This document shows positions 8,571-16,871 of a stretch of DNA of 64,000 nucleotides, piece by piece; the first letter of the stretch is position 1, and each line of letters opens with the position of its first letter. The translations under genes and the position numbers were made by a program. Below the pieces are notes generated by a model. That model was not told the origin of the DNA, did no database searches, and saw only the letters and a list, made by a program, of their open reading frames with translations. The stretch lies in the NCBI RefSeq assembly GCF_027913035.1, contig NZ_CP115775.1, positions 682,001 through 746,000 of the forward strand, given 5' to 3'. Source of the stretch: Paracoccus albus. Lineage in GTDB: Bacteria > Pseudomonadota > Alphaproteobacteria > Rhodobacterales > Rhodobacteraceae.

Positions 8571-9394
8571 CACATCGCTCCGGGTTGTAGATTGCGTGGG
8601 TCGGATTTACGCAGTACCTCGACAACCCGGGCGCAGTGGCTGCACAGGTGATCTACGATGCGTTGACCCGCCTGTTCAGACGAAGGCCCGGCATCGCCGC
8701 CCAGCATTCCGTTTGGCGCGATTTCATGGGCATCCAGCGGCAGATTGACCTGAATGCCGTCAATCGTCACGCCCTGAACTCCTGCAGTCGGAAAGCCCAT
8801 GACCCGCGCGGGCCGCGCAGGCAACGCAAGGTCCATGCGCATTTGTTCCGGGCGAAGATACATTGATACGGACGTTACCGGATCGCCGCCATGCCCGCGC
8901 GATTTGCGGGCGTCATCGCCGTGGATTTCTGTCCAGAGGCTTTCGGGGATCGAACGCCACAGATCGACAGAGGCGACACTTACCCCCAACCGCCGTTTTA
9001 TATCCCGGCAGACCTCTTCAATCAGGCTTGCATTGGTCGAGTGCCCGTTAAGGATCAAAAGCCGGTCGATACGATGATCCAGAAACGACTCGATCATGTC
9101 GTTCAGAACGGCGCGGAACGTCGCCGCGCGCAATTGGATACCGCCGGCGAAGCCCCGAAAGAACTCGGCATAGCCGAAGGGAAGGCAAGGTGCTGCGATT
9201 GCGCCGGATTGTTCTGCGATGCGAAGCGCGATGGCCTCGGCTAGCTGATAGTCGCCCATGGGGGCATGGGGACCCTGTTCCTCATGACTGCCGAGGGGCA
9301 GCAGGATGACAGGCTCGTGCTTCAGACGGTCGCGAAATTCCGCGACCGTCATGTCTTTCAGCGCGTGTTTCGCGCCTTTGTTATCGTCACTCAC
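8570..9394 (-). CDS. Creatininase-family protein with substituted metal ligands
   Basis: A 274-residue member of the creatininase/creatinine amidohydrolase superfamily, whose usual members are cytosolic metal-dependent amidohydrolases. The canonical motif GSxEQHGPH appears as GSHEEQGPH, placing Gln40 where a metal-binding His is normal. NGHSTN keeps His118. The usual HAGExETS appears as HGGDPVTS, placing Val173 where Glu is expected. Glu38, Asp48 and His168 are kept. The family is certain but creatininase activity is not. It starts at GTG 9394, overlapping the upstream stop as GTGA, and sits between the binding protein and the ATPase, so it probably acts on the imported substrate or a product of it. 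Confidence 0.85.
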   Translation of the reverse strand: MSDDNKGAKHALKDMTVAEFRDRLKHEPVILLPLGSHEEQGPHAPMGDYQLAEAIALRIAEQSGAIAAPCLPFGYAEFFRGFAGGIQLRAATFRAVLNDMIESFLDHRIDRLLILNGHSTNASLIEEVCRDIKRRLGVSVASVDLWRSIPESLWTEIHGDDARKSRGHGGDPVTSVSMYLRPEQMRMDLALPARPARVMGFPTAGVQGVTIDGIQVNLPLDAHEIAPNGMLGGDAGPSSEQAGQRIVDHLCSHCARVVEVLRKSDPRNLQPGAM

Positions 9395-10974
9395 GAGGGC
9401 AACGTCATGTATTCGCCGAACATGCGCATTTCCCCGTCCGGACGCGGGACGAACTCGATGTCCGAGCGATGCGCCCAGTTATAGACGCTTTTCCACAGAT
9501 AAAAGCCGGGCGTGACATCCTGCCAAGCCTGCGAAAGCTTCAGATATGCGGCCTTGCGCGTTTCGAAATCGGTCGCCTGCTCGAACTCCCGACCGGCAGC
9601 AAGATATTCCTCGGTCGGGTCCCAGGTTTTCCAATGTGCCGTGGCACGGCTGGACGTTGGGCCCCAGTCCAGCCAAAGCGGCTGATAGGGATCGCCGGGA
9701 ATGAAGTCGGTCGACATCGACATATTCATCATGTGGTAGGGGCGGGTATAGACCAGCTCGAAATTGTCCAGAACCTCTGCTACGACATTAACGCCGACTT
9801 GCCGCCATTGTTCGATCATGATCTCTGCGGCGGCTTCGTAATTCGGATAGAACTGCCGCGTGATGTGCCATTGCAGCGGCTGACCGTCATAGCCAGACTT
9901 TTCAATCAGCGCACGCGCAGCCTCTGGATCGTAAGGCAGCGGGTTCGGCATATCCGGATCGTAGAAATCGCCGTATTCAGGGAAGTTGAAAGGCACATCC
10001 GGGTGGAAGGTGGTGTCGCCGAAAAGCGCCTCGACAATGGCATTCATGTCGATGGCCTGAACCATGCCTTTACGCAGGTTCACATCCACCAGCGGATTAT
10101 CCTCAGGGTCGGGACGAGTGTTGAAGGCAAAGGCGGGGTAGTTGCTGGCTAGCGCACGGGCAAGCGTGACATTGTCGTAGCTTTCCATCTGCGCTTCCTG
10201 ATCGGTCGGGATATTCGCCATAAAGTCGAACTCGCCCGAAACGACGCCAGCCATGCGCGCGGCAAATTCCGGCACGATGCGCCAGATCAGCTTTGCCGCG
10301 GGCGGCGGCCCTTCCCAGTAGTCGTCAAATGCCTCCATCTCCAGCACCTCGCCAGAGCGGAACAGCGTAACCTTGTAGGGGCCGGTGCCAATGGGTGCCT
10401 GACCGAACGCATCCACACCCATGTCCAGATAGGCCTTTTTCGGCACGACAAAGCCGATATAGCCTGTCAATTTGCCGGGGATGTAGGGGTCTTCACGTTC
10501 TGTCTCGATCTCGACTGTCAGATCGTCAATCGCCTCAACCCGCGTGAAACCCGCCGCAAAGGTCTTGCCGCGCGGCTCAAACGGCTCGTCTCCCCACAGC
10601 CGTTCCGGGCCAAGCGTGAAGGCCACATCTTCGGCAGTCATCGTCTCGCCATTGTGGAATTTCACGCCTTCGCGCAGCTTGATGGTCCAGACCTTGCCGT
10701 CCTGCGTCCACTCCGTTGCCACGCCCGGCTTCAGAACCAGACCCTGCTCATCCGCGATATAGTCGCGCTCTACCAGATGCGAATAGATGTTGGGAAAGAA
10801 GCGCCGCGTCGTGGTCGAGATACCGTTGACGGTGTTGATATTCGCCCAAAGGTTATCGACAGCGATCGTCAGTGTCGGTCGCGTACCTTGCGCATGCGCC
10901 CATTTCTTCGGCAGCAGCAATGTCGCCGCCCCCGCGCCGAGTGAATAGGTTCCGAAATCTCTTCTGGTGATCAT
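9391..10974 (-). CDS. ABC importer substrate-binding protein, SBP_bac_5 family, Tat-type signal
   Basis: A 527-residue periplasmic binding protein of the DppA/OppA class. The N-terminus MITRRDFGTYSLGAGAA has the twin-arginine motif (R4-R5) followed by a short hydrophobic stretch and an AHAQG cleavage region, so export is probably by Tat. The family marker VKFHNGETMTAEDVAFTL is present. ATG 10974-10972 has AAGGAG eight bases upstream. It delivers peptides or similar small amides to the permeases encoded just upstream (10999-12758). The ligand cannot be predicted. Confidence 0.93.
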   Translation of the reverse strand: MITRRDFGTYSLGAGAATLLLPKKWAHAQGTRPTLTIAVDNLWANINTVNGISTTTRRFFPNIYSHLVERDYIADEQGLVLKPGVATEWTQDGKVWTIKLREGVKFHNGETMTAEDVAFTLGPERLWGDEPFEPRGKTFAAGFTRVEAIDDLTVEIETEREDPYIPGKLTGYIGFVVPKKAYLDMGVDAFGQAPIGTGPYKVTLFRSGEVLEMEAFDDYWEGPPPAAKLIWRIVPEFAARMAGVVSGEFDFMANIPTDQEAQMESYDNVTLARALASNYPAFAFNTRPDPEDNPLVDVNLRKGMVQAIDMNAIVEALFGDTTFHPDVPFNFPEYGDFYDPDMPNPLPYDPEAARALIEKSGYDGQPLQWHITRQFYPNYEAAAEIMIEQWRQVGVNVVAEVLDNFELVYTRPYHMMNMSMSTDFIPGDPYQPLWLDWGPTSSRATAHWKTWDPTEEYLAAGREFEQATDFETRKAAYLKLSQAWQDVTPGFYLWKSVYNWAHRSDIEFVPRPDGEMRMFGEYMTLPS

Positions 10975-10998
10975 CTTGTAATCTCCTTGTTGCGATTT

Positions 10999-11838
10999 TC
11001 AGGTCGTTCGTTGTTTCAGCATCGGATCCAGCCGGTCGCGCAGGGCGTCACCCAGAACCGACATCGACAGCGTAATCAGAAAGATCAGCAGCCCCGGCCA
11101 GACCGATATCCACCACGCGGTCGACAGATAGTCGCGGCCATCGCCCAGAATTTGCCCGAGGCTGGTATTGGGTGGCTGGATGCCAAGGCCCAGGAAGGAC
11201 AGCGATGTCTCCAGCAGGATGATCTGCGGGAAGGTCAGCGTGACCTGCACGATCAGGGCAGAGGCGATATTGGGAAGGATGTGGCGCAGATACAGGCGGT
11301 CAGGCCGTGCACCAAGTGCGACGATGGCGCGCGCATAAGGCTGCGCCCGCGCAGACAGCACGACACCGCGCGCAAGACGGGCATAGGTTTCCCAGCCGAA
11401 CATCCCCATCAGGATGATGAACAACAGCATTGAATTACCGAAGAACGCCAGAAGCGTCAGGGCAATCAGGATGAAGGGCAAAGATGCCTGAAGGTCGACG
11501 ACCATCATCAGCGCCTCTTCGACCCAGCCGCGGAAATGGGCGGCGATAAAACCGACAAGAGTCCCGAATATGGCGCCGATCAGCGTGCCAAGCAGCGCGA
11601 CCGACAGGGACATGCGCAGCCCTGCAACCAGCCTTGCTACCATATCGCGACCGATACGGTCTGTGCCCAGTGGAAACTCTGCCTCGCCGCCCAGCCAGAC
11701 AGGCGGTTTAAGCCGGCTTAGCAAGGCCTGATCAGTGACGGCATGGGGGGTGAAGATATTGCCGATTACGGCCACCCCAATCGCCAAAATCAGCACGACA
11801 GAGGCGCAAACGACGATGATATTCGATCCGTGTCTCAT
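10999..11838 (-). CDS. ABC importer permease, DppC type
   Basis: A 279-residue inner-membrane permease with an N-terminal helix, the OppC-type segment LGTDRIGRDMVARLVAGLR and the EAA-type loop ALGARPDRLYLRHILPN. It pairs with the DppB-type permease encoded immediately upstream, overlapping by four bases (ATG 11838-11836, ATGA). Together with the fused ATPase and binding protein it completes a full importer. Confidence 0.93.
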   Translation of the reverse strand: MRHGSNIIVVCASVVLILAIGVAVIGNIFTPHAVTDQALLSRLKPPVWLGGEAEFPLGTDRIGRDMVARLVAGLRMSLSVALLGTLIGAIFGTLVGFIAAHFRGWVEEALMMVVDLQASLPFILIALTLLAFFGNSMLLFIILMGMFGWETYARLARGVVLSARAQPYARAIVALGARPDRLYLRHILPNIASALIVQVTLTFPQIILLETSLSFLGLGIQPPNTSLGQILGDGRDYLSTAWWISVWPGLLIFLITLSMSVLGDALRDRLDPMLKQRTT

Positions 11839-12758
11839 CGTGCCGCCTCGCGTATACGGGGATCAAGAAGACCGTAAAGCAGGTCGACGATCAGATTCGC
11901 GATGACCATTGTCGCGGCGATGACCAGCACCAGCCCCTGAACAACCGCCAGATCGCGCTGAGATACGGCGACCACCAGAAGTCGACCGATGCCCGGCCAG
12001 GCAAAGACGGTTTCAACCACAATGGCACCCGCCACCAGCTGACCAAGGTTCAGACCAACAACCGTCACGATGGGAATGGCGGCATTTGGAAAGGCATGAA
12101 GCATCACCCGTTTGCCGAATGGCACGCCCTTGGCCGCCGCCGCCCGCATGAAAGGCTTTTCCAGAACCTCCAGCATGGCAGAGCGGGTGAATCGAGCCAG
12201 CGAGCCTGCTGTAAAGGTCGCCAGCGTGATTGCAGGCATGACCAGATGCTGCCACGTGCCGATGCCCGACGACGGCAGGATCTGCCACGTCAGTGAAAAC
12301 AGTAGGATCAGCAATATGCCAAGAAAGAAGTTGGGCAAAGCGAAACCGAAGACCGCGACCGTCATGATGGCCCGGTCGATCAGGCTGCCGCGCCGAAGTG
12401 CCGCGATGATGCCTGCGGGTATCCCGATCAGCGCGGCCAAGGCGAATGCTGCCAGCCCCAGTTGCAGTGTTGCTGGAAGCCGTTCGCCAATGATCTCGAT
12501 CACCGGGCGGTGATCGCGTAGCGATGTGCCGAACTGCCCTGTGGCCATCTGACCGATGTAATTGACGTATTGCACGATCAATGGCTGATCCAGCCCCCAT
12601 GCACGGCGGAACTGCTCAATCTCGGCGGGCATCGCATCGGCACCCAGCAGCGCCTGTACCGGGTCGCCGGAGGTGCGCAGCACGATGAATGTGAACGTCA
12701 CGACCAGCCAAAGCGTCAGAATCGTGCGGAGAAATTTGATTAACCAAAAACGAAGCAT
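11835..12758 (-). CDS. ABC importer permease, DppB type
   Basis: A 307-residue permease with six predicted helices. It shows the DppB opening (FWLIKFLRTILTLWLVVTF), the RTSGDPVQALLG segment and the loop MRAAAAKGVPFGKRVMLHAF. It is the first gene of the importer operon that runs to 6268. The chosen start is ATG 12758-12756, which gives the family-standard N-terminus. An in-frame GTG at 12803 would add 15 residues and is the main alternative. The promoter must lie in the gap shared with the LysR gene. Confidence 0.92.
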   Translation of the reverse strand: MLRFWLIKFLRTILTLWLVVTFTFIVLRTSGDPVQALLGADAMPAEIEQFRRAWGLDQPLIVQYVNYIGQMATGQFGTSLRDHRPVIEIIGERLPATLQLGLAAFALAALIGIPAGIIAALRRGSLIDRAIMTVAVFGFALPNFFLGILLILLFSLTWQILPSSGIGTWQHLVMPAITLATFTAGSLARFTRSAMLEVLEKPFMRAAAAKGVPFGKRVMLHAFPNAAIPIVTVVGLNLGQLVAGAIVVETVFAWPGIGRLLVVAVSQRDLAVVQGLVLVIAATMVIANLIVDLLYGLLDPRIREAAR

Positions 12759-12796
12759 CGTGGGGAAGGGTGCCTCTCTTGCATGGAATTGAAAGC

Positions 12797-12857
12797 GAAC
12801 CACGCGAATCTATTAGAATCAATTCCCAAATATCGGATGATTTGATACGTTTTGCAT
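12797..12857. promoter_or_regulatory. Divergent control region between LysR gene and importer operon
   Basis: The gap between the permease start (12758) and the LysR start (12858) is AT-rich. It contains a direct repeat of GAATC and an imperfect inverted repeat AAATATC / GATGATTT at 12828-12843. LysR-type regulators usually bind such short dyads in divergent promoters. No box can be assigned with certainty. Confidence 0.3.
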
Positions 12858-13787
12858 ATGAATACAGGTATCGACTTGAGACAGCTTCGCTATTTCGTCT
12901 GCCTCGCCGAAGAACTTCATTTCGGCAGGGCGGCAGAGCGTCTGGGGATCGCGCAGGCACCGCTGAGCCAACAGATTCGTGCGATGGAGGAACGCCTTGG
13001 CGTCACCCTGTTCCAACGCACCACGCGGCGGACGCGAATGACTTCAGCCGGTGAAACCCTGCTCAGCCACGCGCGAGAGTTGATTGACGGCATGGACCGG
13101 GCCGTCTCACACACCCGAGCCATGGCCGGTCAGTCGACCGGACGGCTTACGATTGCCGGGGTGAATATGGCGATGACCCATGTCATCCCCCCGATCCTGG
13201 CCGAATTTCGCAGCAAATGGCCGGCGGTCATCGTCGATATCGAACATCTCGGCACGTCAGAACAATTGCGGACGCTTGAGACCGGAGAGGTGAATATCGC
13301 CTTCATCCGTCCGACAGAGCAGGCGGCTTTCATGCAGGTCGAAACATTGCTTCGCGAAGGTTTCGTGGCCGCGCTGCCGAAGGGGCACCGGCTGGCAAGC
13401 AAGTCTGAAATCGCGTTGCGTGATATCGCGGATGAGCCGCTTGTCGGCTATGCGCCGATCCTCGGTGCGAATTACGCGATGCTGCTTCGCGACGCTTTCC
13501 GGCGAGAGGGGCTTACACCGCGTTTCGTCCAGGAATGCACGCATACGACATCGGTTGCAGCACAGGTGGCCTCGGGTCTGGGGCTGGCGGTCATGCCCTC
13601 ATGGATTAGCAACATCCACTCGCCATATCTGGATTTCCGGCCGGTGCCGGAACTGCCCCGCGCCATTGAACTGGTTGTCGCGTGGCCAAAGGGAGAGACC
13701 TCGCCGCTGGTGCAGGACTTCATCAGCGTCACCCGTCAGGTCGCGGCGCGAATTGGCGAACAGAAAGGATTTGCTGTTCCCGACTGA
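12858..13787 (+). CDS. LysR-family transcriptional regulator
   Basis: A 309-residue regulator with an N-terminal winged helix (LRQLRYFVCLAEELHFGRAA, then LGIAQAPLSQQIRAMEERLG) and a periplasmic-binding-fold effector domain from about residue 95. ATG 12858 is used; a TTG two codons earlier is unlikely. It is divergent from the importer operon at 6268-12758, which it most likely controls in response to the imported compound. Its 3' end converges on the hydroxyacid dehydrogenase gene with only three bases between stops. The small inverted repeat ATCCTC/GAGGAT (13787-13802) spans this junction. Confidence 0.93.
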   Translation: MNTGIDLRQLRYFVCLAEELHFGRAAERLGIAQAPLSQQIRAMEERLGVTLFQRTTRRTRMTSAGETLLSHARELIDGMDRAVSHTRAMAGQSTGRLTIAGVNMAMTHVIPPILAEFRSKWPAVIVDIEHLGTSEQLRTLETGEVNIAFIRPTEQAAFMQVETLLREGFVAALPKGHRLASKSEIALRDIADEPLVGYAPILGANYAMLLRDAFRREGLTPRFVQECTHTTSVAAQVASGLGLAVMPSWISNIHSPYLDFRPVPELPRAIELVVAWPKGETSPLVQDFISVTRQVAARIGEQKGFAVPD

Positions 13788-13790
13788 TCC

Positions 13791-14750
13791 TCAGACGAGG
13801 ATGTCTATCTCATTCGGCATGCGCCCTTCGTGCACGGCAAGCATATTGTCCATCATTCGCTGAATGGACCTTGCAAACCCGGCCGAAGAGCCCGCGGCGA
13901 CATGCGGCGTGAGGATGACACGATCAAGGTTCATCAGTGGATTGTCGGGCTGGATCGGTTCGATTGAAAACACATCGACACCCGCGCCGCGCAGCTTGCC
14001 CTGCTGTATCGCGTCGGCCAGATCCTGCTCGACCAAAACTCCGCCTCTTGCCGCGTTGACCAGAATGGCATCGGGCTTCATCAGCGCCAACTTGTCACGG
14101 TCAATCAGGTTGCGCGTGCTGTCGTTCAACTCGCAATTCAGCGTCACAACGTCCGCGGCTACCAGCATATCGTCAAGCAGCGCGTGGCTTGCGCCGGTTT
14201 CGGCCTCTTCCTCGGCGGAAAGCGGGGTGCGCTTGCTGTAAAGCACCCGGCAGCCGAACCCTTTCAGAAGCCGTGCCAGTGCCTTGCCGACATAGCCCAT
14301 GCCGACAATGCCGACAGTCTGACCCGACAGTGTCGTGGCGGTCGGCGCAAGCTGCGCCTTCAGCCAGTCCCCGTTGTGGATACCAACATGGCCGCGAACG
14401 ATATTGCGATTGACCGAAAGGATCAGGGCAAGCGTCGTTTCTGCCACCGCAATGGCGTTGGAACCTGTCAGCCGCATGACGCGCACGCCATGCTTTCGCG
14501 CCGCCTCAAGGTCAATGCCGTCATAACCGACGCCCCATTTGTGGATGCCCTTCAAGCCGGGCGTTGCCATCATCGCCCCGGTCACGGCGACGTCACTGGC
14601 AATAGCGAAATCTGCCCCTTCTATGGCTGCCATCTGTGTGTCGCTGTCGCGGGCGGTTGCGTTATCAAGTCGCCACCCCTCGGGCAGGTGGCTGCGCATG
14701 AGGTCCAGCCGCTGGCTGGTTGTCGGGTCCAGAAATACGACGCGGGTCAT
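13791..14750 (-). CDS. D-isomer 2-hydroxyacid dehydrogenase
   Basis: A 319-residue NAD(P)-dependent dehydrogenase that interconverts 2-oxo and D-2-hydroxy acids. The Rossmann motif GIVGMGYVGKALA is followed by the family signature VNAARGGVLVEQDLADAI and the catalytic region LTPHVAAGSS, where His acts with the upstream Arg and Glu. Length is normal. ATG 14750-14748 lies 21 bp after the gamma-glutamyltransferase gene, so the two are likely cotranscribed. The substrate is unknown; a 2-oxo acid formed during peptide or amino-acid breakdown would fit the context. Confidence 0.9.
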   Translation of the reverse strand: MTRVVFLDPTTSQRLDLMRSHLPEGWRLDNATARDSDTQMAAIEGADFAIASDVAVTGAMMATPGLKGIHKWGVGYDGIDLEAARKHGVRVMRLTGSNAIAVAETTLALILSVNRNIVRGHVGIHNGDWLKAQLAPTATTLSGQTVGIVGMGYVGKALARLLKGFGCRVLYSKRTPLSAEEEAETGASHALLDDMLVAADVVTLNCELNDSTRNLIDRDKLALMKPDAILVNAARGGVLVEQDLADAIQQGKLRGAGVDVFSIEPIQPDNPLMNLDRVILTPHVAAGSSAGFARSIQRMMDNMLAVHEGRMPNEIDILV

Positions 14751-14771
14751 GCCTGCTCCTTCAATCGTCGG

Positions 14772-16457
14772 TCAAATCTTGAAACGCACGCCCGGTCGCG
14801 CAAGCCCGCCGCCCTGCGCCATGACAGTGCCATCGGCCCGCCAGCATGCGGCACCGGTCATCATGCCGTCATCCGAAAAGCCGATCGCATTCATGCCACC
14901 GCCAATCGTCTTGACCAGCCGGACGTCATGGCCCCTGTCGGTCAGAACATCCCGCATGGAAGCGTAGGCCGGTTCCAGCTCGACATGGTGCCCGTCGGTC
15001 CAGATACGGGGTGCCTCGACCGCCTGCTGAAGGCTCATCCCGTGGTCGATGATATTGCTGATGGCCTGCATGGCAGAGGGGAAGATCCGCACGGCACCGG
15101 GCAGCCCAAGCGCAAAGCACGGCCGTCCGTCACGCAAAGCGATCATTGGCGCCATAGAGGTTGGCACCCGTTTGCCCGGTGCGATGGACAGCGCATGTCC
15201 GGGATGAGGGTCATAGTTCAGCATGTAGTTGTTCGGGATGATCCCGGTCCCGGGCACCATATATCTGGCACCGAACAGGCCGTTGATGGTATGCGTTGCG
15301 CAGACGATATTCCCGTCGCGGTCTGCAACCGTCAGATGGGTGGTGTCACGGCTTTCATGCGCAGGCCGGGCAGGGGGCTGCGTACTGCCACCATTTCCGC
15401 GAATGCGCGACTGGCTGGATTGCGCATATTCCTTCGAGGTGTAGCGGGCCACGGGCACATCGACGAAATCCGGATCGCCAGAGGCTGCGCGACGGTCCTC
15501 AAACCCGATACGCATGACCTCTGCCAGCAAGTGAAGCAATTCGGCAGAGCCAAAGCCCATTGCAGCAATATCGTGCTGTTCCAGCAAGTTCAGCATCTGC
15601 ACGATATGCACGCCGGATGATGCCGGCGGTGGCGGTCCGGCGATGGTATGGCCGCGATAGTCGCCGAAGATCGCCTCGCGCTCTATCGCGCGAAAGGCTG
15701 TCAGATCTTCCATGGTAAGGTGGCCGACAGCGCCGTTGCGTGCCTTCATGCTGTCGATCAGAGCCTGACCGAGTTCTCCGCCATGCAGGGCGGTATCGCC
15801 GTCGCGCTGAATGATGCGCAGACTGTCAGCATAATCCGCCATCGTCAGCCGCGTTCCGGGTGTCACGGGCTGCCCATTGGGCAGAAACAGCGCCGATATG
15901 ACCGAATCGTTCCGAAGGTCCTGCTCATGCTCGCGCAGGGCGCCGTTCAGGTAATGGCTGACGGTAAAGCCACGCGACGCGGCCCTGATCGCAGGTTCGA
16001 CAACGTCAGCGAAAGGCAGCTTGCCAAAGCGTTCATGCATCAGGCACCAGCCGCGCAGATTGCCCGGTACGGCAACTGCGGATGGTCCGATAGTGTTTCG
16101 AAGATCTGCGACCTCCATGTAGTTTGGGCCAGCGTCAGAGAGCGGGGCGAACATGTCGGGTCGCGCCATCTGGCCTGCGGTCGACATGGCGTCGATGACG
16201 ACGTGATGGCCATCGGACAGCCGCAGATGCGAAATACCGCCGCCTGCGATGCCGACCATCATCGGCTCCACCACCGTCAGGGTGAACAATGCCGCCACTG
16301 CAGCGTCAATCGCGTTTCCACCGGCCGCCAGCATCTCATTCCCGGCGGCCGAACCGAGGGGTGAGTTGGTCACAACCACGCCAAGTGCACCAGAGGCTGG
16401 GCGCTTTTCACAGGTGAAGGGAAGGGTCTTGTCGTCGTAGGTCAACTTATCGGCCAT
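14772..16457 (-). CDS. ggt: Gamma-glutamyltransferase (glutathione hydrolase family)
   Basis: A 561-residue Ntn-hydrolase that matures by self-cleavage. The processing site is the Thr pair before His in DTTHLTVADRDGN (Thr372), giving large and small subunits. GIGGG-type and PLGSAAGNEMLAAGGNAIDAA segments mark the family. No signal peptide is seen, so it appears cytoplasmic, unlike E. coli Ggt. It would cleave gamma-glutamyl amides such as glutathione after import. It lies downstream of a GsiA-like importer, but a 414-bp gap separates them, so it may have its own promoter. Closely related acylases and hydrolases cannot be excluded. Confidence 0.88.
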   Translation of the reverse strand: MADKLTYDDKTLPFTCEKRPASGALGVVVTNSPLGSAAGNEMLAAGGNAIDAAVAALFTLTVVEPMMVGIAGGGISHLRLSDGHHVVIDAMSTAGQMARPDMFAPLSDAGPNYMEVADLRNTIGPSAVAVPGNLRGWCLMHERFGKLPFADVVEPAIRAASRGFTVSHYLNGALREHEQDLRNDSVISALFLPNGQPVTPGTRLTMADYADSLRIIQRDGDTALHGGELGQALIDSMKARNGAVGHLTMEDLTAFRAIEREAIFGDYRGHTIAGPPPPASSGVHIVQMLNLLEQHDIAAMGFGSAELLHLLAEVMRIGFEDRRAASGDPDFVDVPVARYTSKEYAQSSQSRIRGNGGSTQPPARPAHESRDTTHLTVADRDGNIVCATHTINGLFGARYMVPGTGIIPNNYMLNYDPHPGHALSIAPGKRVPTSMAPMIALRDGRPCFALGLPGAVRIFPSAMQAISNIIDHGMSLQQAVEAPRIWTDGHHVELEPAYASMRDVLTDRGHDVRLVKTIGGGMNAIGFSDDGMMTGAACWRADGTVMAQGGGLARPGVRFKI

Positions 16458-16871
16458 GCAACATGTGGAACGGGCTGGTTCCTACAATAACCTCGCCCGT
16501 CATTCAGCTAAAGGCAAGAGGGTGCCCGGCAAGGCAATTCTGCGACTTTCAAATACTGGTCCTATCGGCGGTCCGCTTTACCCCCAGCAGGGAATCTGTG
16601 GTCGTCCCGCCCATATGGGGAAATAGCTGCGGGTCGTTTGCACAGATCTGCTTGCAGCCGCCATGACGCAGATTATCAGGTCCGGTCTGACAGGCAGCGA
16701 GACGCGGATCAGATTTTGTTTGTAGTGGGAAGCCTGTTCCTTACCGGCCCAGCCGTTGCGCCCCGCCTTTCTCTACAGCGTTGCCATTGCGGTATACCTG
16801 CGCACAAATATAGGGGTGCAGCGGTTCGGTACGCAGGCTGGCTTAAGGCTGCAATTCGAAATGTGCGAGTC
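16458..16871. other. 414-bp gap without a recognisable gene
   Basis: No frame on either strand here reads like a protein, and the small open frames have no ribosome-binding site or family resemblance. The end near 16458 must hold the gamma-glutamyltransferase promoter; I see no convincing -35/-10 pair. No clear intrinsic terminator follows the ATPase gene end at 16872. The stretch is unusually long for this tightly packed region and may contain an untranslated leader or a small RNA. Confidence 0.5.

Noticed and set aside
13787..13802. ATCCTC/GAGGAT inverted repeat at the junction of the LysR and dehydrogenase genes as a bidirectional terminator.
   Set aside because: Only six base pairs and no T-run on either side; it overlaps coding sequence.
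14184..15620. Long open frame (478 codons) on the plus strand opposite the hydroxyacid dehydrogenase and gamma-glutamyltransferase genes.
   Set aside because: It is the antisense of two clear enzymes, shows no family resemblance and runs across a gene junction; GC-rich codon use opens such frames by chance.
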